Origin: Saprospiraceae bacterium
GTDB lineage: Bacteria > Bacteroidota > Bacteroidia > Chitinophagales > Saprospiraceae
Direction: 5' to 3'
Length of the DNA stretch: 64,000 nt
Assembly (NCBI GenBank): GCA_016710265.1
Contig: JADJJL010000007.1
Location: forward strand, 62,001-126,000
Under the pieces are notes generated by a model. That model saw nothing but the letters and a program-made list of their open reading frames with translations, was not told the origin of the DNA and searched no databases. The position numbers and the translations under genes were made by a program. This document shows, piece by piece, positions 17,095 through 27,118 of this stretch. How positions within the stretch are numbered: position 1 is the stretch's first letter; the number at the start of each line of letters is the position of its first letter.

Positions 17095-19518
17095 ATGAAA
17101 ATGAAAGGGTTTAGCTCATTAATAATTTGCTTATATTTATTGCAAATAGTTCATTCTCAAAATATTATGAACAACCCAAAGTCCAGCCATGGCAATAAAT
17201 TCGAACAACTGGGCAGTATTTTACCTGATCCAAATTCATATAGAAATGCTGCTGGAGCACCTGGATTTCAGTATTGGCAAATGAAAGCAGATTACGACAT
17301 TGATGTGTATTTGGATGAAGAAAATTTGCAGATCAAAGGTGAAGAATGGGTCACATTTCACAATAAGTCACCGGAATCACTAGACTATATTTGGTTGCAA
17401 TTGGATGAAAATCAACATGCTCAAAATGCAGAAAGCAATTTTTACGATGGAAGTAAATTTGCTCCACCATTCTATGAAAGGACTTTGATTGATATGGATA
17501 TTCGTAAAAAGCTTGAAGGACATGGTATGAACATTATTGCTGTCCAAAACTCAAAAAACGAGCCTCTAAAATTTACAATTCATCAAACCATGATGAGAAT
17601 TGAATTGCCTAAACCATTGGCGCCTTCAAAGACATTTAAATTTTATGTAAAATGGTCCTATGCCATTCCGAATCGAAATACTATTGGAGGAAGGGCAGGT
17701 TATGAAATTTTCTCGGAGGACAAAAATGCACTTTTTACAATTGCTCAATGGTATCCTAGAATGTGTGTATATTCTGATTTCCAGGGTTGGCAGCATAAAC
17801 AGTTTTCCGGACGCGCTGAATTTGCTTTAACTTTTGGAGATTTTAATGTAAAAATTAATGTTCCATCAGACCACATAGTTGGGTCTACAGGAGAATGCCA
17901 AAACTATAAACAAGTGTTGACGTCTGAACAATATGCCCGATATCAAAAATCCATCAATTCCAATGAGCCCATCGAGATCATACTCAAAGATGAAGCTGAA
18001 AAAGCAGAATTAAATAAATCAAGTGATCGTAAAATTTGGCATTATAAAGCAACGAACGTTCGTGATTTTGCTTTTGGATCTTCCCGAAAATTCATTTGGG
18101 ATGCTATGGGAATTAGAGTTGGAAATAAACCTGTGATGTGCATGAGCTATTACCCGAAGGAAGCATATGGTTTATATCGAAGATATTCAACCAAAGTAGT
18201 AGCACACACCATCCGAACATACTCTAAATTTACCATAGATTATCCTTATCCTGTGGCCATTAGTGTCGAAGCTAACAATGGTATGGAATACCCCATGATC
18301 TGTTTTAATTTTGGACGCACTGAAAAAGACGGCAGCTATTCAGAAAGCACAAAGTATGGAATGATTGGAGTCATTATTCACGAAGTGGGGCATAACTTTT
18401 TTCCAATGATTATCAATAGCGATGAAAGGCAATGGACCTGGATGGATGAAGGATTAAATAGTTTTGTTCAGTTTTTAACCCAAGAGGAATTTGATAATAA
18501 TTATCCTTCTCCAAGAGGTCCAGCCCACAAAATTGTTGATTATATGAGTTTACCAAAAGACGAACTTGAACCTATAATGACCAATAGCGATAATTTAATT
18601 CACTTTGGTTCAAACGCATACCACAAAACTGCTACAGCATTAAATATTTTAAGAGAAACGATCATGGGTCGGGAGTTATTTGATTTTGCATTTAAACAAT
18701 ATGCTGAACGATGGAAATTCAAACACCCTACGCCAGCTGATTTTTTTCGCACCATGGAGGATGCATCTTCTGTCGACTTGGATTGGTTTTGGAGAGCCTG
18801 GTTTTATGACATCGACCCGGTAGATATTTCTATGGATACCGTACTAGTTTACAATTTCACGAATCAAAAACAAACCAAAGAATCTGTAGCCCTTCCACCA
18901 AAAAACAATACATTCTTTGAGGAAATTCCAAATAGATCTGCGACAACTTATACTGTCTCAAAGGATTTTCTTCCAATTTCTAAAATTAGAAACAAAGAAG
19001 CAAACTTGCAATTTTTGGTTAACAAGGATACTTCACTTAGGGATTTTTATTATTATTATGTTCCGGATGATAAAGCAAGTAACCCAACGATAGTTTCAGA
19101 TACAAAAACAGAAAAGGAATTGCTTTCAGATTCTTTGTTTTCAAAATACCAGAATTCTCATTTGTATGAAATCCAATTTTCAAATATAGGTGGCTGTGTG
19201 ATGCCTGTAATTCTTCAATGGAATTATGAAGATGGTAGTTCTGAAATAGAACGAATTCATGCGTATATATGGAGACACAACGAACAATCATTCACAAAGA
19301 GTTTTTTAAAATCAAAACGGGTAAAATCCATTGTTTTAGACCCCTATTTGGAAACTGCCGATATTGATTTAAGCAATAACTATTGGGGTGAAAATACCAA
19401 TCCAACACAATTTGAACTTTTCAAATCGGGCCAAAGTACCAGTAGACGAAGAAATCAATCTTCAAGTCGGGGACAAAATCCAATGCAAAAAGCAAAATCC
19501 AAAAAGAGTACTGAATAA
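17095..19518 (+). CDS. M1 family metallopeptidase (exported)
   Basis: An 807-residue zinc peptidase of the M1 (gluzincin) family. Residues 1-21 form a signal peptide ending VHSQ. An N-terminal beta-sandwich domain precedes the catalytic domain, where the exopeptidase-like motif NGMEYP is followed by HEVGHNFF (His429, Glu430, His433) and the third zinc ligand Glu452 in WMDEGLNSF, the classic HExxH-x18-E spacing. The C-terminus is a Ser/Arg/Gln/Lys-rich low-complexity tail, with no T9SS sorting domain, so I expect a periplasmic enzyme that trims peptides. It is divergent from DUF6702 and converges with the large amidohydrolase gene 14 bases downstream. Confidence 0.92.
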   Translation: MKMKGFSSLIICLYLLQIVHSQNIMNNPKSSHGNKFEQLGSILPDPNSYRNAAGAPGFQYWQMKADYDIDVYLDEENLQIKGEEWVTFHNKSPESLDYIWLQLDENQHAQNAESNFYDGSKFAPPFYERTLIDMDIRKKLEGHGMNIIAVQNSKNEPLKFTIHQTMMRIELPKPLAPSKTFKFYVKWSYAIPNRNTIGGRAGYEIFSEDKNALFTIAQWYPRMCVYSDFQGWQHKQFSGRAEFALTFGDFNVKINVPSDHIVGSTGECQNYKQVLTSEQYARYQKSINSNEPIEIILKDEAEKAELNKSSDRKIWHYKATNVRDFAFGSSRKFIWDAMGIRVGNKPVMCMSYYPKEAYGLYRRYSTKVVAHTIRTYSKFTIDYPYPVAISVEANNGMEYPMICFNFGRTEKDGSYSESTKYGMIGVIIHEVGHNFFPMIINSDERQWTWMDEGLNSFVQFLTQEEFDNNYPSPRGPAHKIVDYMSLPKDELEPIMTNSDNLIHFGSNAYHKTATALNILRETIMGRELFDFAFKQYAERWKFKHPTPADFFRTMEDASSVDLDWFWRAWFYDIDPVDISMDTVLVYNFTNQKQTKESVALPPKNNTFFEEIPNRSATTYTVSKDFLPISKIRNKEANLQFLVNKDTSLRDFYYYYVPDDKASNPTIVSDTKTEKELLSDSLFSKYQNSHLYEIQFSNIGGCVMPVILQWNYEDGSSEIERIHAYIWRHNEQSFTKSFLKSKRVKSIVLDPYLETADIDLSNNYWGENTNPTQFELFKSGQSTSRRRNQSSSRGQNPMQKAKSKKSTE

Positions 19519-19532
19519 TAAATTAAAATCAA

Positions 19533-22500
19533 TTATTCCATACCAGCCTGATGATTTTGACAACTACAATTGGAATTGGAAGAATTGATCCCATGAATAT
19601 AATGAGGATAGACAGCACCCGGTTTATTCCAATAAAATTTTGGAGCCTCTGATTTGACTGGATATACTTGTTGCATTATACTAGCATCAAATAATCTGCC
19701 ATTGATCATGGTGTAAAGAATGGTTTCACTATTTTTAATATCTTCCAATGGATTCTTTTCAAGGATGATCATATCCGCCAATTTTCCAACCTTAATGCTT
19801 CCAATCGAATGGTCCATTCCAAGATATTTTGCACCATTGATTGTAGCACATTTTAATGCTTGTTGCGGGCTCATTCCTCCTTGTACAAACATCCACAACT
19901 CCCAATCAGCACCAATGCCTTGTATTTGACCATGGGCCCCTAAATTCATTTTTACTCCATGATCTTCTAAAGCTTTACAACTTTTAGCAGTTAAAATATG
20001 GCCATTTTCATATTCTTCTTCAGGTACCATAGTTCGGTGGCGCGATCTAGAATCAATTATATTTCGGGGCGTAAAATTCAATAGTCTTTTGTTTCTCCAG
20101 ACATCTGTATGCTGATACCAATAAAACTCTCCGTTGACAGATCCATAATTTACAATCAGTGTGGGTGTATTGGCTGAGCCAGCAAATTTCCAAAAATCAA
20201 GCACATCACTATACAATGGTGCTACCGGTATGTTGTGTTCTATTCCAGTATGACCATCTGCTATCTGGCTCATGTTGTGATAAAAAAATGATCCACCTTC
20301 TGGCACCACCAACATATTTAAGGCTTTTGCAGCTTTAATTACCATTTGTCTCTGCTCCCTTCTTGGTTGATTATAAGACTTGACTGAAAATGCTCCCCAA
20401 GCTTTAGTTCTTTTTAGTGCAAAAAAAGCATCTTCTTCTTTTTCAATGCTTGCTTTAAAATCTCCATCCGCTCCATATAAAATAGTACCCGTTGTAAATA
20501 TTCGGGGACCTGTCATTCTTCCTGTTTTCACCATTTCTGATTGAGAAAAAGTCATTTCACTATTGGAAGAAGGATCGTGGGTAGTGGTCACTCCAAAAGC
20601 TAAATTGGCCCAGTATTGCCAGTGTTTTTTAGGACTAATTCCAAATCGGAAAGCCCCCAAATGCGCATGAACATCCACTATTCCTGGCATTATGGTTTTA
20701 CCTTTTAGATCCATTACTTGATCAGCTTTAAAACTTGAGGCTAAATAATCAGTCATGTTTCCTAGTTGATGTATCCTATTTTCTCTAACAATGACAAATC
20801 CATTCTCAATTACCTCATCATTTTCCATGGAGATAATTCTAGCATTTAAAAATGCGATGCTGCCTTTGGGTTTGTCTGCAGAGATTTGAAGATTGATAGA
20901 AATAAAATTAGTATCAAATGGAGCTAAGCTATCACCTGGGTTCTTTAAAAATAAAAACCTATCCTGCAATTCTTCTGAATAATATTGGTTGCCTTGAGTC
21001 CAATAAAGTTTTTTACTATCTTCAGACCAATGCAAACTTACTCCTGCTAAATTAGTAACTTGTGAAATAGGTACCGATTTGCTGTCTTTGCTTAATACAA
21101 TGGTTTTACCCGAAGGAGGCATTGCTGCTATGTAGACTTTATATAATTCTGTAAAAGCAACCCATTTATTGTCTGGGCTTGGCACAAAACGATTGGCATA
21201 AGTACTGGTAAAATGAGTCTTTTCATCAGTACCCTCCAAATTGACGGACTTTAGTGCCTTACTCAATGAACCAAAAAGATAGCCTCCGGTTTGAAAATAA
21301 ATTCGGTCTAAAGAAAGATTAAACATTGGATATTCACCGCCTGGAATTACAAGTTTTGCAGTTCCTCCATTTTTATCAATGATATAAATTCCAGGCTCCT
21401 TGGTATGAAGATATCCTAAATGATCATTGCCTCCTTCTTTCACAAAAACAATTTTTTTGCCATCAATGGAAAATGAAGGCGTTCTATAAATTCCTTTAGC
21501 AGTATTTAATGTTATACTTGTTTTTTTAATCAAATCCATTTTGATAATCTTTCCAAGTTGATCATCGTCCCAACTAACAAAAACCAATTCTTTTCCGTCT
21601 TTTGAAAATGAAGGCTCAAATTCAAAATCATTTCCACTGGTCAATCTTTCTGGTGTTCCTTGGGGCAAATTCATCTTATATAAATATCCTGCAGCATTAA
21701 AAACCAAAAACTTTCCATCAGGACTGGTTTTACATTGTCGAATCGCATGAACTCTAACCGTATCTTCAAAACAAATTTGCGATGATTGAAGCGGTTCTAC
21801 GATTTGATGCTCTACCTCAACTTCAAATGGGATAATGCTATCCTGACCATTATCCACATTAATTTTATGAATCTTTCCTTTTGACCAAATCACAATATTT
21901 TGATCATCCGGAGTCCAACTAAAACCAGTGTAAATTCCAAAGATGGTCCATGCCTCTTGCTGGTCCTTAGAAAGATCCTCATAAAGCATTTTTTCTTCTC
22001 CTGTGGCTAATTTATGCACAATTAATTGTGTCTTTGTCCTATCTCTTCTGATATAGGCTAGGTGTTGACCATTTCTAGATGGAGTAGGGCGGAAAGCAGA
22101 TCCAGAACCGCCAACTATATTATCTATTTTTGCGTTTTGGGTATCATATCTTTTAATTATAAAAATCTGATTGTTGGGATCTTTATTGTATTGAAAAACA
22201 CCTCCAGGATAAACATCTTCACTAAAATAAACATACCTTCCATCAGGCGAAAAGCTGGGTTCATTGACATCCTGCTGATCATTTTTTCTTTCAGTCAACT
22301 GTACACCCGCACCTCCAGAATGATGATAAAGCCATATTTCTCCAGCTCCTAAAGAGCGCGTACTTGTGAAGTGTTTTCTAGCGACAAAATATTCTCCATT
22401 GGGGTGCCAATTTGGGTTATTTAACAATCTAAAAGTTTCTTTAGTAATTTGTGTTGAGGCAGAACCTTCTGGATTCATGGACCAAATATTATCAGCACCA

Positions 22501-22835
22501 CCAGCATCACTTGTAAACAATATCTTTTTACCATCTGGACTATAACGCGGCTGAACTTCATATGCCAGCCCGGTTCGCAGCGCCTTAGCTTTACCTCCAG
22601 TTATTGGGATTACGAATATATCTCCTAATAAATCAAATACGATTTGCTTCCCATCCGGACTTACATCTAAATTCATCCAAGTGCCTTCTTTGGCTTTTAA
22701 AGTAAACTTTTTAATGGGTAGATCTGGTTTATTTACATCCCAAACAGGTTCCTTTGCTTGCGAAAGAACATTTTGCCAATTAAAAAATGTAAACAATAAA
22801 ACAAACTGAACCAATGTGAATCTAATAACCCTCAT
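19533..22835 (-). CDS. Amidohydrolase with N-terminal PD40 beta-propeller
   Basis: A 1100-residue exported protein. A signal peptide covers about residues 1-26. Residues 45-640 hold TolB/PD40-type propeller repeats, seen as recurring SPDGK-I-F motifs (VSPDGKQIVF, YSPDGKKILFTS, FSPDGRYVYFSE, FSKDGKELVFVS, FSIDGKKIVFV). The C-terminal 430 residues are an amidohydrolase domain with PGIVDVHAHLG as first metal motif, a candidate carbamylated Lys in FSVKSYNQ, later His residues in GHTGIEHNIP, and the closing KVGKLADMIILEKNPL. This TolB-propeller plus imidazolonepropionase-like layout is common in Bacteroidota; the substrate is unknown. The last residues contain a Cys-rich end (NCSCQNH). Confidence 0.9.
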   Translation of the reverse strand: MRVIRFTLVQFVLLFTFFNWQNVLSQAKEPVWDVNKPDLPIKKFTLKAKEGTWMNLDVSPDGKQIVFDLLGDIFVIPITGGKAKALRTGLAYEVQPRYSPDGKKILFTSDAGGADNIWSMNPEGSASTQITKETFRLLNNPNWHPNGEYFVARKHFTSTRSLGAGEIWLYHHSGGAGVQLTERKNDQQDVNEPSFSPDGRYVYFSEDVYPGGVFQYNKDPNNQIFIIKRYDTQNAKIDNIVGGSGSAFRPTPSRNGQHLAYIRRDRTKTQLIVHKLATGEEKMLYEDLSKDQQEAWTIFGIYTGFSWTPDDQNIVIWSKGKIHKINVDNGQDSIIPFEVEVEHQIVEPLQSSQICFEDTVRVHAIRQCKTSPDGKFLVFNAAGYLYKMNLPQGTPERLTSGNDFEFEPSFSKDGKELVFVSWDDDQLGKIIKMDLIKKTSITLNTAKGIYRTPSFSIDGKKIVFVKEGGNDHLGYLHTKEPGIYIIDKNGGTAKLVIPGGEYPMFNLSLDRIYFQTGGYLFGSLSKALKSVNLEGTDEKTHFTSTYANRFVPSPDNKWVAFTELYKVYIAAMPPSGKTIVLSKDSKSVPISQVTNLAGVSLHWSEDSKKLYWTQGNQYYSEELQDRFLFLKNPGDSLAPFDTNFISINLQISADKPKGSIAFLNARIISMENDEVIENGFVIVRENRIHQLGNMTDYLASSFKADQVMDLKGKTIMPGIVDVHAHLGAFRFGISPKKHWQYWANLAFGVTTTHDPSSNSEMTFSQSEMVKTGRMTGPRIFTTGTILYGADGDFKASIEKEEDAFFALKRTKAWGAFSVKSYNQPRREQRQMVIKAAKALNMLVVPEGGSFFYHNMSQIADGHTGIEHNIPVAPLYSDVLDFWKFAGSANTPTLIVNYGSVNGEFYWYQHTDVWRNKRLLNFTPRNIIDSRSRHRTMVPEEEYENGHILTAKSCKALEDHGVKMNLGAHGQIQGIGADWELWMFVQGGMSPQQALKCATINGAKYLGMDHSIGSIKVGKLADMIILEKNPLEDIKNSETILYTMINGRLFDASIMQQVYPVKSEAPKFYWNKPGAVYPHYIHGINSSNSNCSCQNHQAGME

Positions 22836-22893
22836 TTATTAATATATTTTAGGCTGCAAATTACATCTTTTTAAAAAGCATTATAAAGATTTC

Positions 22894-22901
22894 TACATTT
22901 G
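22894..22901 (+). promoter_or_regulatory. TAnnTTTG box of bestrophin gene
   Basis: TACATTTG fits the Bacteroidota -7 consensus and ends 20 bases before the ATG of the bestrophin gene. No good -33 TTG is visible at the standard distance, so it is a moderate candidate. Confidence 0.45.
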
Positions 22902-22920
22902 CAAATTAATATAGAACAGA

Positions 22921-23775
22921 ATGGTTATTTACAATCCAAGAGACTGGTGGAAACTTATTTTTAGTTTTCACAAATCAGACACCTTTCGAATGACATGGAG
23001 AGCAATGTTAGCTGTCGGTGTCTATACCGCTCTAGTAGCTTATATTGAAAATGAAATTTTTCATGCCACTTTTAAAAACACAACCGCCATACATTCCTTG
23101 GTAGGTTTTGTTTTATCATTATTGCTTGTACTCCGTACAAATACTGCATACGATCGCTGGTGGGAAGGTAGAAAATTATGGGGCGGCATGATTACAAGCG
23201 CAAGAAATTTTGCATTCAAAGTGAATACTCTTCCAATTGAAAAGAAGACCAAATCTGAAATCAAAGATTTAATCGTAAATTTTTTTATAGCTTCAAAAGA
23301 ACATTTAAGAAAAGGAGTAAAGCTTGAAGAATTGACCTTACCGTATGACACAATTTCAAGTGAACTTCAAAATTCAACTCATATTCCCAACAGGATAATA
23401 AATTCTATTTATTCAAACTTATGGAATTTGGATATACCATTTGAAAAATTAAAAATGATAGATCTCGAGTTATCCAATTTAACACATTATTTGGGGGCGT
23501 GTGAAAGAATTAAAAGAACTCCAATGCCGTATTCCTATAATCTTTATTTAAAGAAAATTTTATTTCTCTATATTTTTACGATGCCTATCGGTTTTGTAAG
23601 GGAATTTGGATACTGGGCGGTACCAATTGTAGCATTGATCTTTTACGTTTTTACAAGTATTGAAATCCTAGCAGAAGAGATTGAAGATCCATTTGGATTA
23701 GAACCAAACGATCTTCCCACAGATGAATTAACTGAAACCTTATCTAAAAATTTAGATGAAATATTTAATACTTAA
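22921..23775 (+). CDS. Bestrophin-family anion channel
   Basis: A 284-residue membrane protein of the bestrophin/UPF0187 family. The N-terminus carries the first helix followed by the family motif LLVLRTNTAYDRWWEGRKLWG (about residues 68-88). A second hydrophobic pair lies around residues 215-245, and the C-terminal part has the conserved EEIEDPFGLEPNDLP. Bacterial relatives are pentameric channels of the inner membrane; in several the ion is chloride or a cation, so ion choice is left open. It converges with the Lys-rich hypothetical gene seven bases downstream. Confidence 0.93.
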   Translation: MVIYNPRDWWKLIFSFHKSDTFRMTWRAMLAVGVYTALVAYIENEIFHATFKNTTAIHSLVGFVLSLLLVLRTNTAYDRWWEGRKLWGGMITSARNFAFKVNTLPIEKKTKSEIKDLIVNFFIASKEHLRKGVKLEELTLPYDTISSELQNSTHIPNRIINSIYSNLWNLDIPFEKLKMIDLELSNLTHYLGACERIKRTPMPYSYNLYLKKILFLYIFTMPIGFVREFGYWAVPIVALIFYVFTSIEILAEEIEDPFGLEPNDLPTDELTETLSKNLDEIFNT

Positions 23776-23781
23776 TAAAAG

Positions 23782-24399
23782 CTATTTGGATTTTGCTTTT
23801 TTAGGTTTCTTTCCTGTTTCTTTTGCAAAAAACTGTATTTCCTCTTTCAAAGTTTCATAAAAGGCTTGGCCATCAGACATGATTTCTTCTAAAACAGAAC
23901 TTGAAACTTCATTGCTTACATCTGGAATATTCCTCAGTTTTCGAAGTATGGTATTTTGCTTATTAAGGATTTGTCCATACTTCATCAAGATACCTGTTTC
24001 AGATCTTTTTTGAGAAACTTCCTTTTTATTCAAATTAGAAAATTGGCCATCTATAGTTGGATTATACCCTTTGGGTAAATCTTCTTTTGACTCTTCTTTT
24101 CTATTTTTTAAAGGACTAACTTTCATGGTGCGTTCAGAAATTCTTGCATTGAGTTCAAGATTCTCCTTGTCCATCTTATTTATCAGTCTTTCAAGTGAAT
24201 TATTAATATAGTCTAGATTTGTAGTTTTAATTGCTTTATCAAATGCACTTAAATCCTTCTTAAAATCTTTTACATCTTTTTTCTCCTTCTTTAATTCTTT
24301 TTTAGAATAGATCACTTCAAATCGAATGAGTGAATCCTGAGAGAAGACAAACTGAAAACTAAAAATATGAACTAATAAAAGTAAATAAAATTTAACCAT
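23782..24399 (-). CDS. Exported Lys-rich coiled-coil protein, unknown function
   Basis: A 205-residue protein with a signal peptide (cleavage near FVFSQ, about residue 20) and very high Lys/Glu content. Long amphipathic stretches (residues 34-80 and 140-195) look like coiled coil. The C-terminus is basic (KKPKKAKSK). I do not recognise the family. It starts eight bases after the stop of the bacilliredoxin gene on the same strand, so both probably share a transcript. The clean signal and absence of any competing frame support a real gene. Confidence 0.72.
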   Translation of the reverse strand: MVKFYLLLLVHIFSFQFVFSQDSLIRFEVIYSKKELKKEKKDVKDFKKDLSAFDKAIKTTNLDYINNSLERLINKMDKENLELNARISERTMKVSPLKNRKEESKEDLPKGYNPTIDGQFSNLNKKEVSQKRSETGILMKYGQILNKQNTILRKLRNIPDVSNEVSSSVLEEIMSDGQAFYETLKEEIQFFAKETGKKPKKAKSK

Positions 24400-24407
24400 T
24401 CTCCAAT

Positions 24408-24824
24408 TTAATTACAATACATGTTATAAGCACCAGCAAGATTGTCAGCAATCATTTGTGCTGATCGTCCTTCGATATGATGCCTTTCCAATATATGCAC
24501 CAAACGACCATCTTTAAACAATGCTATACAAGGTGAAGATGGAGGATAAGGCAATAAATATTCACGTGCTTTAGCAGTTGCTTGTGTATCAAAACCCGCA
24601 AAGACGGTAACCAATTGATTTGGCTTCTTCTCATTTTTGATCGACATTTTTGCACCGGGACGAGCGTTGGCTGCAGCACAACCACAAACGGAATTGACAA
24701 CCAATAGGGTAGTGCCACTTTGATTCTCTAAATGCTGAACAACTTCATCTGGACTTTCTAAACTAATAAACCCGAAATCAACCAATTCTTGAGCCATTGG
24801 CCTTACTAATTCTGCTGGATACAT
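24408..24824 (-). CDS. BrxA/BrxB family bacilliredoxin
   Basis: A 138-residue cytoplasmic protein of the DUF1094/YphP family. It opens MYPAELVRPM and carries the redox motif CGC (Cys47, Cys49) within VNSVCGCAAANARPG, exactly as in BrxA/BrxB. In Firmicutes such proteins remove bacillithiol from mixed disulfides; some Bacteroidota also make bacillithiol, though no biosynthesis gene is seen here. The C-terminal HILERHHIEGRSA segment is also conserved. It lies between rfbA and a coiled-coil protein gene, all on the minus strand. Confidence 0.92.
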   Translation of the reverse strand: MYPAELVRPMAQELVDFGFISLESPDEVVQHLENQSGTTLLVVNSVCGCAAANARPGAKMSIKNEKKPNQLVTVFAGFDTQATAKAREYLLPYPPSSPCIALFKDGRLVHILERHHIEGRSAQMIADNLAGAYNMYCN

Positions 24825-24890
24825 CTTTAATTGAATTTAATATGAAAAACGAATTTTACCCTAAAATGTTTAATTTAAAAAATATGTATT

Positions 24891-25760
24891 CTATTTGCTG
24901 AGATCCAATAAGCGTTGAAGATATTCCCCATAGATGCTCTTTCTAAGCTTTTCAGCCTGGATTTTTAATTGTTCACGATCAATATAATGCATTAAATATG
25001 CCACCTCTTCAAGACATCCAATCTTAAGTCCTTGTCTGGCTTCAATCACTTGGATAAATTGAGATGCTTGCATAAGAGACTCATGAGTACCAGTATCCAA
25101 CCAAGCTACTCCGCGACCCAACATCTGAACCTTTAATCTACCTTCTACCATATACGCTTTGTTGACATCAGTAATTTCGTACTCACCACGTGAAGAAGGT
25201 TTCAGATTTTCAGAAATTTCAATGACATCATTGTTGTAAAAATAAATTCCCGGGACTGCAAAATTCGATTTTGCTTGTAAGGGCTTTTCCTCAATACTAA
25301 TCGCATTTTGTTTATTGTCAAATTCGACCACACCATAGCGCTCAGGATCCACAACAGGATATGCAAATATGATTCCACCATCAGGGTCATTGCAATTCCT
25401 TAGAATTTCAGGTAATTTATGTCCGTAAAATATATTGTCTCCAAGAATTAGACAAACTTTATCATTGCCGATAAACTCTTTACCTAAAACAAATGCCTGG
25501 GCTAAGCCGTTGGGATTTTCCTGAATTTTATATTGTAATCGAATTCCATAATTGGATCCATCGCCTAATAAATTCTCAAACAAAGGAGTATCTCTAGGTG
25601 TAGAAATAATTAAGATATCTCTGATTCCAGCTAGCATCAGGGTAGAAAGAGGATAGTAAATCATTGGCTTATCGTACACGGGCATCAACTGTTTACTCAT
25701 AGCCAATGTCAATGGATACAACCTGGTGCCTTGACCTCCTGCCAAAATAATTCCTTTCAT
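24891..25760 (-). CDS. rfbA: Glucose-1-phosphate thymidylyltransferase
   Basis: A 289-residue nucleotidyltransferase that makes dTDP-glucose from dTTP and glucose 1-phosphate, the first step of dTDP-rhamnose synthesis for surface polysaccharide. The nucleotide-binding start GILAGGQGTRLYPLT (residues 4-18), PVYDKPMIYYPLSTLMLAGI, LILGDNIFYG and AWLDTGTHESL are all characteristic of RfbA/RmlA. The length is standard. The other rml genes are not adjacent. A TAATTTTG box on the minus strand (25792-25799) about 30 bases upstream of the ATG could be its promoter. Confidence 0.96.
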   Translation of the reverse strand: MKGIILAGGQGTRLYPLTLAMSKQLMPVYDKPMIYYPLSTLMLAGIRDILIISTPRDTPLFENLLGDGSNYGIRLQYKIQENPNGLAQAFVLGKEFIGNDKVCLILGDNIFYGHKLPEILRNCNDPDGGIIFAYPVVDPERYGVVEFDNKQNAISIEEKPLQAKSNFAVPGIYFYNNDVIEISENLKPSSRGEYEITDVNKAYMVEGRLKVQMLGRGVAWLDTGTHESLMQASQFIQVIEARQGLKIGCLEEVAYLMHYIDREQLKIQAEKLRKSIYGEYLQRLLDLSK

Positions 25761-26047
25761 TAAATAATTTTTAAACAGCCATTTAAGGGTGCAAAATTAG
25801 CTCCTTCCTATACAATCGCATTAAATAAGTTTACCAATCCTCTCAAGGTCTAAAACATTTACGTAAAATACAGAATGTCAATATCTTATTTTTATTTTCA
25901 TGGTAGGTCTACAGAAATTGGGACTATATCACAACAACCAACCTGATTATTAAAATAAAAACCAATTTATGAGCGTTTAATTTTGGTTACAACTTGTATT
26001 GTATTAAATAATTTTGTTATATATTTGCAATTGGAAATCTTATCATA
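25761..26047. other. Longest intergenic gap, two divergent promoters
   Basis: This AT-rich stretch separates rfbA from the PorV-like gene. It contains a minus-strand TAATTTTG box at 25792-25799 and the plus-strand promoter described separately. I see no open frame, hairpin or repeat in the remainder. Confidence 0.5.
25998..26027 (+). promoter_or_regulatory. Promoter of PorV-like gene
   Basis: ATTG at 25998-26001, an 18-base spacer, and TATATTTG at 26020-26027 match the Bacteroidota pattern TTG-N17-23-TAnnTTTG. The -7 box ends 20 bases before the ATG at 26048. Confidence 0.6.
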
Positions 26048-27118
26048 ATGAAAATCATATCCCTGCTAATAGGTTTTATAGCCTGTTGCCAAATCATTTC
26101 AGCCCAAGCTCCAAAGTTTAGCAATGATTTTTTAAACATTGGAATTGGTTCCAAAGGAATGGCTTTAGGTTCAGCCGTAAGTTCTAATTCAAATGACATT
26201 TACGCTGCATATTGGAATCCTGCTGGATTAAGCCATGTCGAATCCAATTTTCAAGTAGGAGCACAACACGCTCAATGGTTTGGCGGCATAGGTAATTATG
26301 ATTATATTGGTTTTGGTAAAAAATTAGACCCGGCTGGTAAATCCTTTGGGGCTGTTAGCATTATTCGTTTAGGTATTGATGATATTCCAAATACTTTACT
26401 TCTAAGAGCACCGGACGGATCCATTGATTATAGTCGATTAAAAACCTTTAGCGTAGCAGACTACGCTTTTATATTATCCTACGCACGAAAATACAAAGAG
26501 ACCAATTGGAGTTATGGATTAAATGCTAAAATTATTCACCGAACCTTTGGAAGCTTTGCAAATGCATGGGGATTTGGATTTGATGCTGGTATCCTTTATC
26601 AAAAAGAAAAATGGAGCTTTGCCATTATGGGGCGCGACATTACAACAACATTCAATGCTTATAAATACAAGTTCTCCGACGATGAAAAAGCCGTACTTTT
26701 ATTAACTGGCAATGATGTCCCAAATAGCTCTGTGGAATACACACTTCCCAAATTGGTATTGGGCACATCATACCTCATCAATTTTAACTCGAAATTCAAA
26801 TTTAGGCCAGCATTGGATATTGAATTTTCGGGTAACTCTACAAAATCTGGACTAATAAGCTCCAAGAATTTTATTGCAGATCCTAGAATAGGATTTGAAT
26901 TTTCCTATATACAAAAAATCTTCTTGAGATTAGGTGCACAGAATTTTCAATTTGAAAAAAGTGACACTCAAAATGGCAAAGATGAATTCATATTTCAACC
27001 CAATGGTGGCTTAGGAATTCGGTTTGGTAAAATTGGGCTGGATTATGCATTGACAAACATAGGCACAGTGGGTGCTGGTTTATACTCTCACTACTTTTCG
27101 GTGGTATTGAATTTTTAA
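26048..27118 (+). CDS. PorV/PorQ-family outer-membrane protein
   Basis: A 356-residue outer-membrane barrel of the PorV/PorQ (FadL-like) family. A signal peptide ends ISAQAP (about residue 20). The mature start has the family pattern FLNIGIGSKGMALGSAVSSNS followed by AAYWNPAGLS. The rest is alternating beta strands and it ends with an aromatic residue (VVLNF), as barrels do. PorV shuttles T9SS cargo to the attachment machinery and PorQ-type proteins work with PorU/PorZ. Which role this copy has is not clear, but a T9SS link fits the many T9SS cargo genes in the window. Its stop overlaps the stop of the convergent exonuclease gene by four bases. Confidence 0.85.
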   Translation: MKIISLLIGFIACCQIISAQAPKFSNDFLNIGIGSKGMALGSAVSSNSNDIYAAYWNPAGLSHVESNFQVGAQHAQWFGGIGNYDYIGFGKKLDPAGKSFGAVSIIRLGIDDIPNTLLLRAPDGSIDYSRLKTFSVADYAFILSYARKYKETNWSYGLNAKIIHRTFGSFANAWGFGFDAGILYQKEKWSFAIMGRDITTTFNAYKYKFSDDEKAVLLLTGNDVPNSSVEYTLPKLVLGTSYLINFNSKFKFRPALDIEFSGNSTKSGLISSKNFIADPRIGFEFSYIQKIFLRLGAQNFQFEKSDTQNGKDEFIFQPNGGLGIRFGKIGLDYALTNIGTVGAGLYSHYFSVVLNF